Below are positions 57,670 to 64,000 of a stretch of DNA of 64,000 bases, piece by piece. The translations under genes were made by a program, and so were the position numbers. The first letter of the stretch is position 1. Each line of letters starts with the position of its first letter. This DNA comes from Clostridia bacterium. GTDB taxonomy: Bacteria > Bacillota > Clostridia > Oscillospirales > Acutalibacteraceae. The DNA is taken from contig JAFQSY010000005.1 in the NCBI GenBank assembly GCA_017409265.1, forward strand, positions 17,724 to 81,723. Reading direction: 5' to 3'. The notes under the pieces were generated by a model. The model worked only from the letters and a program-made list of their open reading frames with translations, searched no databases and had not been told where the DNA came from.

Positions 57670-58920
57670 ATGAAAGAATTTGTTAATATCGGTATTATCG
57701 GTTTGAGTGGCAGAGGCTCGGGTATGCTCGGCGAGCTTCTTGACTGTGAGGGCGTAAGAGTGCCCGCAGTCTGTGACAAATATGAGGACAGAGCACAGCA
57801 CGGCGCAGAAATTGTTAAAGAAAAAACAGGCACGGAGCCGCAGGTTTACCTTGATTATAAAGAGCTTCTCGCAAGAGATGATATAGATGCGATTTACTGC
57901 GCAACAACATGGATTACCCATTCGAGAATTGCAATTGACGCAATGAAGGCAGGTAAACATGTTGCAATGGAAGTCGGCGGTGCAGCAAGCATCGAGGAAT
58001 GCTGGCAGCTTGTACGCACAAGCGAAGAAACAGGCAAGTTCTGTATGCTTCTTGAAAACTGCTGCTATGACAGAAACGAAATGGCAATTTTTAATATGGT
58101 AAAGCAGGGCCTTTTCGGCGAAATCATTCATATGCAGGGTGGATATCAGCATGACCTGCGCGATGAAATTTCACTCGGCAGAGAGAACAGACACGGCAGA
58201 CTCTTTAATTTCCAGCACAGAAACGGCGAACTTTATCCCACTCATCAGCTTGGTCCTATCACAAAGGTTCTCGGTATCAACAGAGGCAACCGCTTTGTTT
58301 CTCTTGTTTCTATGGCAAGCAAGGCGAGAGGTCTTAACGAGTGGATTAAGAAGAATAAAGGCGAGGATTATGACCTTGCAAACTATAATTTCAATGAGGG
58401 CGATATTGTAACAACAATGCTCAAGACCGCAAACGGCGAAACCGTTGTTCTTACACATGACTGCTCACTTCCCAGAAACTATTCAAGAGCTTACAGAGTA
58501 CAGGGTACAAAGGGTCTTTATATGGAAGACGGTGACTCAATTTATATTGAGGACAGAACAAAGAATGAGGACGGAAGCTGGATGCATCCCTCCGAGGACT
58601 TTGAGCCTTACCGTGATGAATATGAGCATCCCCTTTGGAAAAAATATCAGACCGAAGGTGTTCACGGCGGTCACGGCGGTATGGACTTCCTTGTTTTGAG
58701 CGCATTTGTTGAGAGCGTAAGGCTTGATGCCGCACCTCCCATTGATGTTTATGACACAGCGGTTATGATGGCTGTTACCTGCCTTTCAGAGCAGTCAATC
58801 GCTCTCGGAAGCGCACCCGTTGCATTCCCCGATTTCACAAACGGTATGTGGATTGACAGAGAGCCTTACAGACGCGGCATTTTCTGCCTCGATGAGGTTT
58901 GTAACGATTTCTTTGAATAA
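57670..58920 (+). CDS. GH109-like Gfo/Idh/MocA enzyme (candidate NAD-dependent N-acetylgalactosaminidase)
   Basis: A 416-residue member of the dehydrogenase fold. N-terminal GIIGLSGRGSGMLGELL binds NAD; ATTWITHSRIAIDAMKAGKHVAMEVGGAASIEE replaces the EKP motif with EVGGA; LLENCCYDRNEM; and a C-terminal HGGHGGMDFLVLSAFVESV, DVYDTAVMMAVTCLSEQSIALGSAPVAFPDFT stretch, which reads like glycoside hydrolase family 109. Members of that family use NAD to cleave alpha-GalNAc by transient oxidation. The ATG at 57670 with GAGG upstream is chosen. It is followed by a sugar kinase and a GH4 enzyme, so the operon probably handles an amino sugar or host glycan. Specificity is inference. Confidence 0.8.
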   Translation: MKEFVNIGIIGLSGRGSGMLGELLDCEGVRVPAVCDKYEDRAQHGAEIVKEKTGTEPQVYLDYKELLARDDIDAIYCATTWITHSRIAIDAMKAGKHVAMEVGGAASIEECWQLVRTSEETGKFCMLLENCCYDRNEMAIFNMVKQGLFGEIIHMQGGYQHDLRDEISLGRENRHGRLFNFQHRNGELYPTHQLGPITKVLGINRGNRFVSLVSMASKARGLNEWIKKNKGEDYDLANYNFNEGDIVTTMLKTANGETVVLTHDCSLPRNYSRAYRVQGTKGLYMEDGDSIYIEDRTKNEDGSWMHPSEDFEPYRDEYEHPLWKKYQTEGVHGGHGGMDFLVLSAFVESVRLDAAPPIDVYDTAVMMAVTCLSEQSIALGSAPVAFPDFTNGMWIDREPYRRGIFCLDEVCNDFFE

Positions 58921-58931
58921 GGAGAATAAAA

Positions 58932-59873
58932 ATGAAATATTACATAGGTGTTGACGGCGGCGGTACAAAAACCGCATTTGCGCTGTTTGATGAAAACAAA
59001 AAAATGCTTGCATCCGTAACTGGTGCAGGCAGCAATCATGAAAATATCGAAACTGCTTTCGAGGGCGCAAGTGACATTATTATCAAGGGTCTTAACGACC
59101 TTTGCGAAAAAGCAGGGATTTCTCTTGCTGATGTCAGCTTCACTCTTATGGGTCTTGCAGGTATTGACCATCAGTATCAGTATGAAATCATGTGCGAGAT
59201 GCTCAAAAAGAAGGGACTTGCAAACTTTGAAGTTTTCAATGACGGATTTATTGTTGTAAAAGCAGGTGCAAGCGGCAAGAGCGCAATCGGCTATAACTGC
59301 GGTACAGGCGTTTGCTGCAATGGTATTGACCTTGACGGCAAGAGGCTTCAGCTTGCAGGTCTCGGCGATTTTTCAGGCGATATTTCGGGCGGCGGCAACA
59401 TTGTTATCGAAGCCTTCAGACTTGTTTATAACGAGCTTTTCCTCGGCCTTGAAAAGACACTTATCACCGAAATGGTAAACAAAGAATTTGGCTTCACTTC
59501 AAGAGAAGAGGTTCTCGGTCTTATCGAAAAGATTGAGGGCGAAAACGGTGATGAATATATCCGTAAGATGGTTGCTTTCTTCTTTGAGGCTGTCAAGCAG
59601 GGCGATAAGCCCGCAACCGAATATTGCGAGAGAATGGCAACAAGAGGCGCACAGCTCATTTCCGCACTCGCAAATCAGATGAATTTCGGTGACGGTGAGG
59701 TTGAAGTTGTTCTTTCGGGTTCAATCAACGTTAAGCTTGATAACAAGCTTTATCTTGATATGCTTCTTTCAAAGGCAGAGGTGATGAGCGGCAAAAAGCT
59801 AAAATTCATTAAGCTTGAAGCAATGCCCGTAACAGGCTGTATCAACTGGATTATGCAGGATTATGCAAACTGA
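58932..59873 (+). CDS. BadF/BadG-type sugar kinase (N-acetylglucosamine kinase-like)
   Basis: A 313-residue ATPase of the actin-like fold: phosphate-1 motif IGVDGGGTKTAFALFD, VFNDGFIVVKAGASG, GYNCGTGVCCNGID, the phosphate-2 region SGDISGGGNI and a late VEVVLSGSINV. In this family these motifs belong to N-acetylglucosamine or glucosamine kinases and BcrAD-type activators; with no Cys-cluster motif, a sugar kinase is favoured. It lies 11 nt after the GH109-like gene and 21 nt before GH4, so it may phosphorylate the sugar released by the former or feed the phospho-sugar used by the latter. GGAG precedes the ATG. Confidence 0.88.
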   Translation: MKYYIGVDGGGTKTAFALFDENKKMLASVTGAGSNHENIETAFEGASDIIIKGLNDLCEKAGISLADVSFTLMGLAGIDHQYQYEIMCEMLKKKGLANFEVFNDGFIVVKAGASGKSAIGYNCGTGVCCNGIDLDGKRLQLAGLGDFSGDISGGGNIVIEAFRLVYNELFLGLEKTLITEMVNKEFGFTSREEVLGLIEKIEGENGDEYIRKMVAFFFEAVKQGDKPATEYCERMATRGAQLISALANQMNFGDGEVEVVLSGSINVKLDNKLYLDMLLSKAEVMSGKKLKFIKLEAMPVTGCINWIMQDYAN

Positions 59874-59894
59874 TTGCAGAAGGGATAGATTAAA

Positions 59895-61178
59895 ATGAAA
59901 GAAATTAATGTAGCAGTAATAGGTTCCGGCAGCACATATTGCCCCGAGCTTGTTGACGGTTTCCTTAAGGCAAAGGACAGCCTTAAGCTCAAGAAAATAT
60001 CATTCATGGATATCGACGAAAGAAAAAGAACAATCGTCGGTGACCTTTGCGTAAGAATGCTCAAAAATGTCGGCGATGACTGCGAGGTTGTGTTTACAGA
60101 CGACCTTGACACCGCTCTTCAGGGTGCAGATTTTGTTGTTACACAGATTCGTGTCGGCAAGCTTCCCTGCCGCCATCTTGATGAGAGCATTCCCAAGAAA
60201 TATAACCTCATTGGTCAAGAAACAACAGGTATCGGCGGTTTCTTCAAGGCACAGAGAACAATTCCCGTTATCAAGAATATCTGCGACAGAATTGAAGCTA
60301 TCTGCCCCGATGCATGGCTTATCAACTTCACAAATCCTTCGGGTATTATCACCGAGTTCATTCTTAACCACACAAACGTCAAAAATATCGGTCTTTGCAA
60401 TGTTCCCATTGATATGCTTGACGATGTTAAGGAAATCACAGGCGAGGACAGCGAAATTACATATGTAGGTCTTAACCATTTGAGCTGGATTACCTCTGTC
60501 AAGAAAAACGGAGAAGAGCTTCTTCCCGGTCTTATTGAAAGCGGATTTTCACCAAAGGTTATGGCAAACATCAAGGATGACGGCTTCTCAATTGACTGCC
60601 TTAAGACAGTTCAGGGTCTGCCCTCCTCATATCTTCAGTATTACTATTGCCGTGAAGCAAAGCTTGCTCATCAGAGAGAGGATGACAAGACAAGAGCTGA
60701 AGTCTGCATGGAAATTGAAGAGCAGCTTCTTGAAATGTATCAGAACCAGGAAATCGTTACAAAGCCCGCGCTTCTCGATAAGAGAGGCGGCCATAAGTAT
60801 TCGCTTGCAGCGGTTTCACTCATTGATTCAATCGCAAACGATAAGAAAGATGTTCACGTTGTCAACATCAAGAATAACGGAACTCTTCCTTTTATGGCGG
60901 ATGATGATATCGTTGAAATTGCAGCGGTTATCGGTGCTGACGGCGCAACACCTGTTCCCGTAACAGAGAAGATTAACGACCATATCGTAGGTCTTATGAG
61001 AGTTGTAAAGACTTATGAAAAGTATGCGGTTAAGGCTGCAATCACAGGCGATGACGATTATGCAATCAAGGGCCTTCTTGTGCATCCGCTTGTCGGCGAC
61101 TATGAGAAGACAGTTAAGTGCTTCAACGAGCTTAAAGAGGCTCATAAGGAATTTCTTCCTCAATATTTCAACAAGTAA
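59895..61178 (+). CDS. GH4-family 6-phospho-beta-glucosidase-like enzyme
   Basis: A 427-residue GH4 hydrolase that needs NAD and Mn2+ and hydrolyses 6-phospho-glycosides by a redox-assisted elimination. Readable features: NAD loop VIGSGSTYCPELV, TQIRVGKLPCRHLDE, NLIGQETTGIGGFFKAQRTIPV, NFTNPSGIITEF, the metal ligands Cys in GLCNVP and His in GLNHLSW, and the C-terminal MPFMADDDIV-like segment FMADDDIVEIAAVIG. GLCNVP is typical of phospho-beta-glucosidases rather than phospho-alpha-glucosidases. It is the last gene of the operon; no PTS transporter is adjacent, so the upstream kinase could supply the phosphate. Confidence 0.92.
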   Translation: MKEINVAVIGSGSTYCPELVDGFLKAKDSLKLKKISFMDIDERKRTIVGDLCVRMLKNVGDDCEVVFTDDLDTALQGADFVVTQIRVGKLPCRHLDESIPKKYNLIGQETTGIGGFFKAQRTIPVIKNICDRIEAICPDAWLINFTNPSGIITEFILNHTNVKNIGLCNVPIDMLDDVKEITGEDSEITYVGLNHLSWITSVKKNGEELLPGLIESGFSPKVMANIKDDGFSIDCLKTVQGLPSSYLQYYYCREAKLAHQREDDKTRAEVCMEIEEQLLEMYQNQEIVTKPALLDKRGGHKYSLAAVSLIDSIANDKKDVHVVNIKNNGTLPFMADDDIVEIAAVIGADGATPVPVTEKINDHIVGLMRVVKTYEKYAVKAAITGDDDYAIKGLLVHPLVGDYEKTVKCFNELKEAHKEFLPQYFNK

Positions 61179-61194
61179 AGATTTAAGGGTCGCA

Positions 61195-61226
61195 TTGGGG
61201 TACCCTCCATAAGGAAGTTACCCCAA
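61195..61226. repeat. Hairpin after the GH4 gene
   Basis: TTGGGGTA (61195-61202) pairs with TACCCCAA (61219-61226) over 16 nt. It is not followed by a T run and may be the edge of the recombinase-containing remnant. Confidence 0.45.
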
Positions 61227-61264
61227 GGTGGCTCTTGCAGTAAAACTAAATAATGTTTTTTTAG

Positions 61265-61294
61265 AACGGTATAGCTTCGGCTATGCCGTTTTTG
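61265..61294. terminator. Terminator between GH4 and the recombinase remnant
   Basis: AACGGTATAGC (61265-61275), TTCG loop, GCTATGCCGTT (61280-61290) with one G-U pair, then TTTG. It includes the stop codon of the minus-strand remnant. Confidence 0.75.
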
Positions 61295-61863
61295 CTTTAT
61301 GTTGTTGGTACGCTTCTTCCATTTCTTCAGAAGAGAGCATTTTAATTATCCCGGCACCATGATAGTAGATGTCTATTGTCTGATGCCGTTTACCGTCAAT
61401 CTTCTCGGGTGCAGAAACAACTATTTTCTCAATGAACTCGTGAACTAATTCAGGTGTCAGCTCTGTCAGACGGGTTATTCTTTTAGCTCGTTCAATGAAA
61501 TGCTGTAAGCCTTCACATTTGATTTCCGTTTCTTCCAAAAAAGTTTCAATGTCAGGAACTTTGTTTTTTAACTCCCGTTGTTCATCTTCCAAAGATTCAG
61601 AAAGTGTCGCAAATCGTTCATCGGATATTTTACCTTTTGTGTTATCTTCATACAGAGTCTGAATGATACGGTCGATTTCTGCAATTCGCTTCTTTGCTTT
61701 TTCAAGTTCCTTGCGTTTGAGTTTCAAATCTTTTTGATGATTCAAATCCAATTCTTCAATCTGCTTGTTTGCAAAATCTTCTTCAAAGCATTGCACATAC
61801 CATAACACCCTCTGCATATTCTCAAGAACAAGATTGTAGATTACTTTCTCACGGATATGATTT
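61281..61863 (-). pseudogene. C-terminal remnant of a large serine recombinase
   Basis: The minus-strand frame encodes the typical C-terminus of transposon/ICE serine recombinases: a coiled coil (QKDLKLKRKELEKAKKRIAEIDRIIQTLYEDNTKGKISDERFATL), then LTELTPELVHEFIEKIVVSAPEKIDGKRHQTIDIYYHGAG (DUF4368-like end). Conserved coding continues upstream of the only ATG (NHIREKVIYNLVLENMQRVLWYVQ), showing that the N-terminal catalytic and zinc-ribbon parts have been lost rather than that a short gene begins here. The break is near 61863. No complete resolvase domain is nearby. It marks a former integrative element at this site. Confidence 0.8.
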
Positions 61864-62069
61864 CGGAAGAATACTAATATGACGTAAACCTCCTTTCTAA
61901 AAAATATTTTTCAAAAGGCGGCTTTTTTGAATGATTTTTCATAGGTGAACAACTGTGAAAAAAGAGTTTCATCTGACAGGAATTTTTGAAACGATGCAAC
62001 TATAAATCAAACTCTCTCCAATTTGATTTCTGCATTTTTTACAGTCCTTAAGTAAATTTGAGCAAAACA

Positions 62070-62335
62070 AAAAAGCCGTCACACAGAAAGCATCAATCGG
62101 CGGGAGCATTTGTTCTCGCTTTTACAAATGATGTCTTATGTAACGGCTTTGAAATTTTAAAATAATCTCAAAGGCATACTGTTTTCTAATCCCGCATCAC
62201 CTGAAGCATTCGCCACGTACAGTATCAACAAAGGTGAGGAGTGCGATAATTTTCGCTTAGCATATCGCCGGCTTTAGGCGGACTCATATCCGCAATCAAT
62301 CACATCGTTATTCAATTGTCAAATTTAAATTTAAC
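62070..62335 (-). other. Structured, gene-free transcript candidate ending in a branched terminator
   Basis: The stretch 61864-62407 has no gene. On the minus strand CTGACA (62367-62362), 18-bp spacer and TATAGT (62343-62338) form a possible promoter. The following ~260 nt contain several GC hairpins (GCGGA...TCCGC; CGATA...TATCG) and end in AAAGCCGT...ACGGCTTT (62150-62143 / 62079-62072) enclosing CATTTGT/ACAAATG, then TTTTTTGTTTTG. It may be a non-coding RNA or attenuator left from the recombinase-bearing element. No family recognised. Confidence 0.4.
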
Positions 62336-62407
62336 TTACTATACCACACGGAGCATTTGTTTGTCAGAACTTTATGAAAATATAGTTCTCGTAATAAATA
62401 CCTTACA

Positions 62408-63379
62408 TTAATTTTGTACGGAATATTCTTTTGCTTTTTCAAAAAGCTCTGCTCTGTTTGCAGTTTCGAGCTTGCGGTATATTGCTGCCGTATGTTTTTT
62501 GATTGTGCTTTCGGTTACGAACAGCGTTTCTGCAATAACCTTGCGTTTTTTGTTTTCGAGCAGGAAGCGCAGCACCTCTTTTTCTCTTTGCGAAAGAGTG
62601 TTAACCGCATTCCAATTTTTCATTATGCTTTCAATCTGTTCGCCTGTGAACGATTTGATTGCTTCAACCGTTTCTGCGTGCTGTTCGGTTACCGCAACAG
62701 CCTCCTTGGGCGTGTCGGTTATTCCGTAATCCTGCAAAATCGAATAGAGGAAAAGTATCATTCCTTCGGTTACGATATATGAAATTGAAAGGAATTCAAA
62801 GCTTGAATGAATCATATTTTCAACAAGCCATATTGCGATATTGCCGATAACAACAAACGCAAGAAACACGGTGTGTTTGCTTGAAACAACGGTTTTCTTG
62901 ACTGCGGTATGAGCAATTACAGCAACCATTGCAACGAAATACGCAAAAAGGAAAACCTTATAAACAGGGTGAAATGGACCGTATTCTTTAATCAGCACGG
63001 GATAGCCGTCGACAAAGCCAAGCGACACATCTTTATAATATATTGGCAGAAAGCCTCCGCTTGCGGCAATCAAAAACATAGCTGAGTTTACTGCGACAAG
63101 AACTTTCGGTAACCATTTAGGATAAGTAAATCGTGACAGAGTCATTATCATCATCAGAAGCGAAAACGGAAGAAAGACATTGCCGAGATATGCAATTCTG
63201 TTTGACCAGAGTGCCGCATCGAGCGTTTTTGAAAGGGATAACAAGAAATAGCCAAAGTCACAAACTGCAACGGAAACAAACAACAAAAGCAGCCACTTGT
63301 CGTGTTTACGGTCAACGTAATAATAAACGCCGATCATAAGAAGCGAAACCGCCATTGCTAAACCGTAAATGCTTGACAT
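62408..63379 (-). CDS. Membrane-bound LuxR-type regulator (7TM + HTH)
   Basis: A 323-residue protein that joins a seven-helix membrane sensor to a DNA-binding domain. Residues 1-225 have about seven hydrophobic segments (AMAVSLLMIGVYYY, LLLLFVSVAVCDFGYFLLS, LPFSLLMMIMTLS and others), resembling histidine-kinase N-terminal 7TM regions. Residues ~260-320 are a LuxR/GerE HTH: LSQREKEVLRFLLENKKRKVIAETLFVTESTIKKHTAAIYRKLETANRAEL. There is no kinase or receiver domain, so it would signal in one step from membrane to DNA. AAAGGAGG precedes the ATG. Ligand and targets are unknown. It is next to the recombinase remnant and could be cargo of it. Confidence 0.88.
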   Translation of the reverse strand: MSSIYGLAMAVSLLMIGVYYYVDRKHDKWLLLLFVSVAVCDFGYFLLSLSKTLDAALWSNRIAYLGNVFLPFSLLMMIMTLSRFTYPKWLPKVLVAVNSAMFLIAASGGFLPIYYKDVSLGFVDGYPVLIKEYGPFHPVYKVFLFAYFVAMVAVIAHTAVKKTVVSSKHTVFLAFVVIGNIAIWLVENMIHSSFEFLSISYIVTEGMILFLYSILQDYGITDTPKEAVAVTEQHAETVEAIKSFTGEQIESIMKNWNAVNTLSQREKEVLRFLLENKKRKVIAETLFVTESTIKKHTAAIYRKLETANRAELFEKAKEYSVQN

Positions 63380-63499
63380 ATTATCCCTCCTTTATTCTGA
63401 TTATTTATTATTTTATCATATTATGTCAATAGTGTCAAACAACGGAACACAAGGATGTTTTTGTAATTTTGCACAAATTTAAAATGCTGTTTTTGACAC

Positions 63500-63558
63500 G
63501 GTAGCCCTAAAGGTAGCCCTTTTTTTAAGGAAGTAGCCTTTGGGGCTACTTATTTTTA
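63500..63558 (+). promoter_or_regulatory. Competing-hairpin leader: three GTAGCC copies and one GGGGCTAC
   Basis: GGTAGCCCT occurs twice (63500-63508, 63512-63520), then AAGTAGCC (63531-63538) pairs with GGCTACTT (63544-63551) followed by TATTTTT, a terminator. The GGGGCTAC arm can alternatively pair with either upstream GTAGCCC, which would disrupt the terminator. This suggests an attenuator before the SPFH-type gene, or simply a terminator built from repeats. No clear promoter is seen in 63380-63499. Confidence 0.4.
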
Positions 63559-63628
63559 AATATAAAAGAAAATACAATAAAATTACACATACACAGTATA
63601 AATTTAAATCCGAAAGGAGAAATATGAT

Positions 63629-64000
63629 ATGGGACTTATTAAAGCAGGCATAGGCGCACTCGGCGGAGTATTGGCTGACCAGTGGAAAGAATTTTTCTAT
63701 TGCGATTCACTTGAGAATGATGTCCTTATGACAAAGGGTCAGAAGCGAATCAGCGGCAGAAGCTCCAACACCAAGGGCAGCGATAATATCATTTCCAACG
63801 GTTCAGGTATTGCCGTTGCAGACGGTCAGTGTATGATTATTGTCGAACAAGGCAAGATTGTTGAAGTTTGTGCAGAGCCCGGTGAATTTACTTACGATTC
63901 ATCAACAGAGCCGAGTATTTTCTCGGGCAAGCTTGGTGACAGCATCAAAGAAACATTCAAATTGGTTGGAAAAAGATTTACATATGGCGGCGACACGGGC
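63629..64000 (+). CDS. SPFH-domain / virion-core-like protein (YdjI type), partial at right edge
   Basis: The first 124 residues are visible; the frame is open at the window end. It starts GLIKAGIGALGGVLADQWKEFFYCDSLENDVLMTKGQKR, then GSDNIISNGSGIAVADGQCMIIVEQGKIVEVCAEPGEFTYDSSTEPS, wording characteristic of the SPFH/band-7-like 'virion core protein (lumpy skin disease virus)' family YdjI found in Firmicutes, including the poly-Gly-rich N-terminus and the EPGEFTYD motif. AAAGGAG (63613-63619) lies 9 nt before the ATG at 63629; an ATG at 63624 is in another frame. YdjI-type proteins are membrane-associated and often linked to phage-shock-like systems. The C-terminal part cannot be judged. Confidence 0.85.
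   Translation, partial: MGLIKAGIGALGGVLADQWKEFFYCDSLENDVLMTKGQKRISGRSSNTKGSDNIISNGSGIAVADGQCMIIVEQGKIVEVCAEPGEFTYDSSTEPSIFSGKLGDSIKETFKLVGKRFTYGGDTG

Noticed and set aside
61578-61805. 75-codon plus-strand frame opposite the recombinase remnant
   Set aside because: Antisense shadow of the coiled coil; no start signals.

Overview
The window looks like a chromosomal segment of a gut-type Clostridia (Bacillota) bacterium, most likely within Oscillospirales/Ruminococcaceae. The signs are strong AGGAGG-type ribosome binding sites, many canonical TTGACA/TATAAT promoters with 17-bp spacers, T-box control, FeoAB, an HtrA-linked two-component system, an EFR1-type flavodoxin/ferredoxin and many carbohydrate genes. 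The genus assignment is inference; no rRNA is present.

Layout. 1-6070: nicotinate phosphoribosyltransferase (cut by the left edge), a small XRE regulator, and a uxaC-glpK-malic enzyme operon. 6130-9870: a large secreted InlB-repeat-type protein. 9900-13900: a four-gene minus-strand operon of two Gfo/Idh/MocA dehydrogenases around two sugar-isomerase-like TIM barrels, resembling the recently recognised oxidation/elimination (3-keto-glycoside) route. 14050-18311: cysK-rlmD-DMT transporter, then galM. 18600-22460: OmpR-type regulator, histidine kinase and HtrA protease, a probable envelope-stress module, followed by a candidate small RNA gene on the other strand. 22660-30640: CPBP protease, glycogen phosphorylase, tadA, a TRIC-like membrane protein, a sugar symporter with an EFR1 protein, a 39-residue Asn/Gln-rich peptide and a DUF554 protein. 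30695-35960: feoAB and a deacetylase/acetyltransferase/phosphoesterase operon. 36180-39950: a small membrane protein behind a promoter carrying LexA-like boxes, a DUF4474-like protein, a Thr-rich lipoprotein and an alpha/beta hydrolase.

40100-50140: tRNA-Met and tRNA-Glu, then a 9.8-kb segment bounded by a 33-bp direct repeat that starts in the tRNA-Glu 3' end. It carries a two-component system, an ABC ATPase, two very large paralogous FtsX-type permeases and a membrane-anchored Ig-like protein, and has no recombinase: an apparent tRNA-integrated island. The same dyad (ATCTTAC-N6-GTAAG) precedes both the regulator and the ABC operon.

50200-57600: another Gfo/Idh gene, a minus-strand tRNA cluster (Gly, Arg, His, Gln), a T-box leader with a small coupled ORF before a stand-alone trpB, a Na/Pi cotransporter, and a DUF5685 / HPD-less J-domain / membrane-protein cluster. 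57589-61178: a GH109-like / sugar kinase / GH4 operon behind a promoter with a 27-bp palindrome at the start site. 61180-64000: the C-terminal remnant of a large serine recombinase, a gene-free but structured stretch, a 7TM-LuxR regulator and the start of an SPFH-type gene cut by the right edge.

Main themes are sugar-acid and glycoside catabolism, envelope stress and transport, and small regulatory elements. All function calls rest on reading the sequence; no database search was run.
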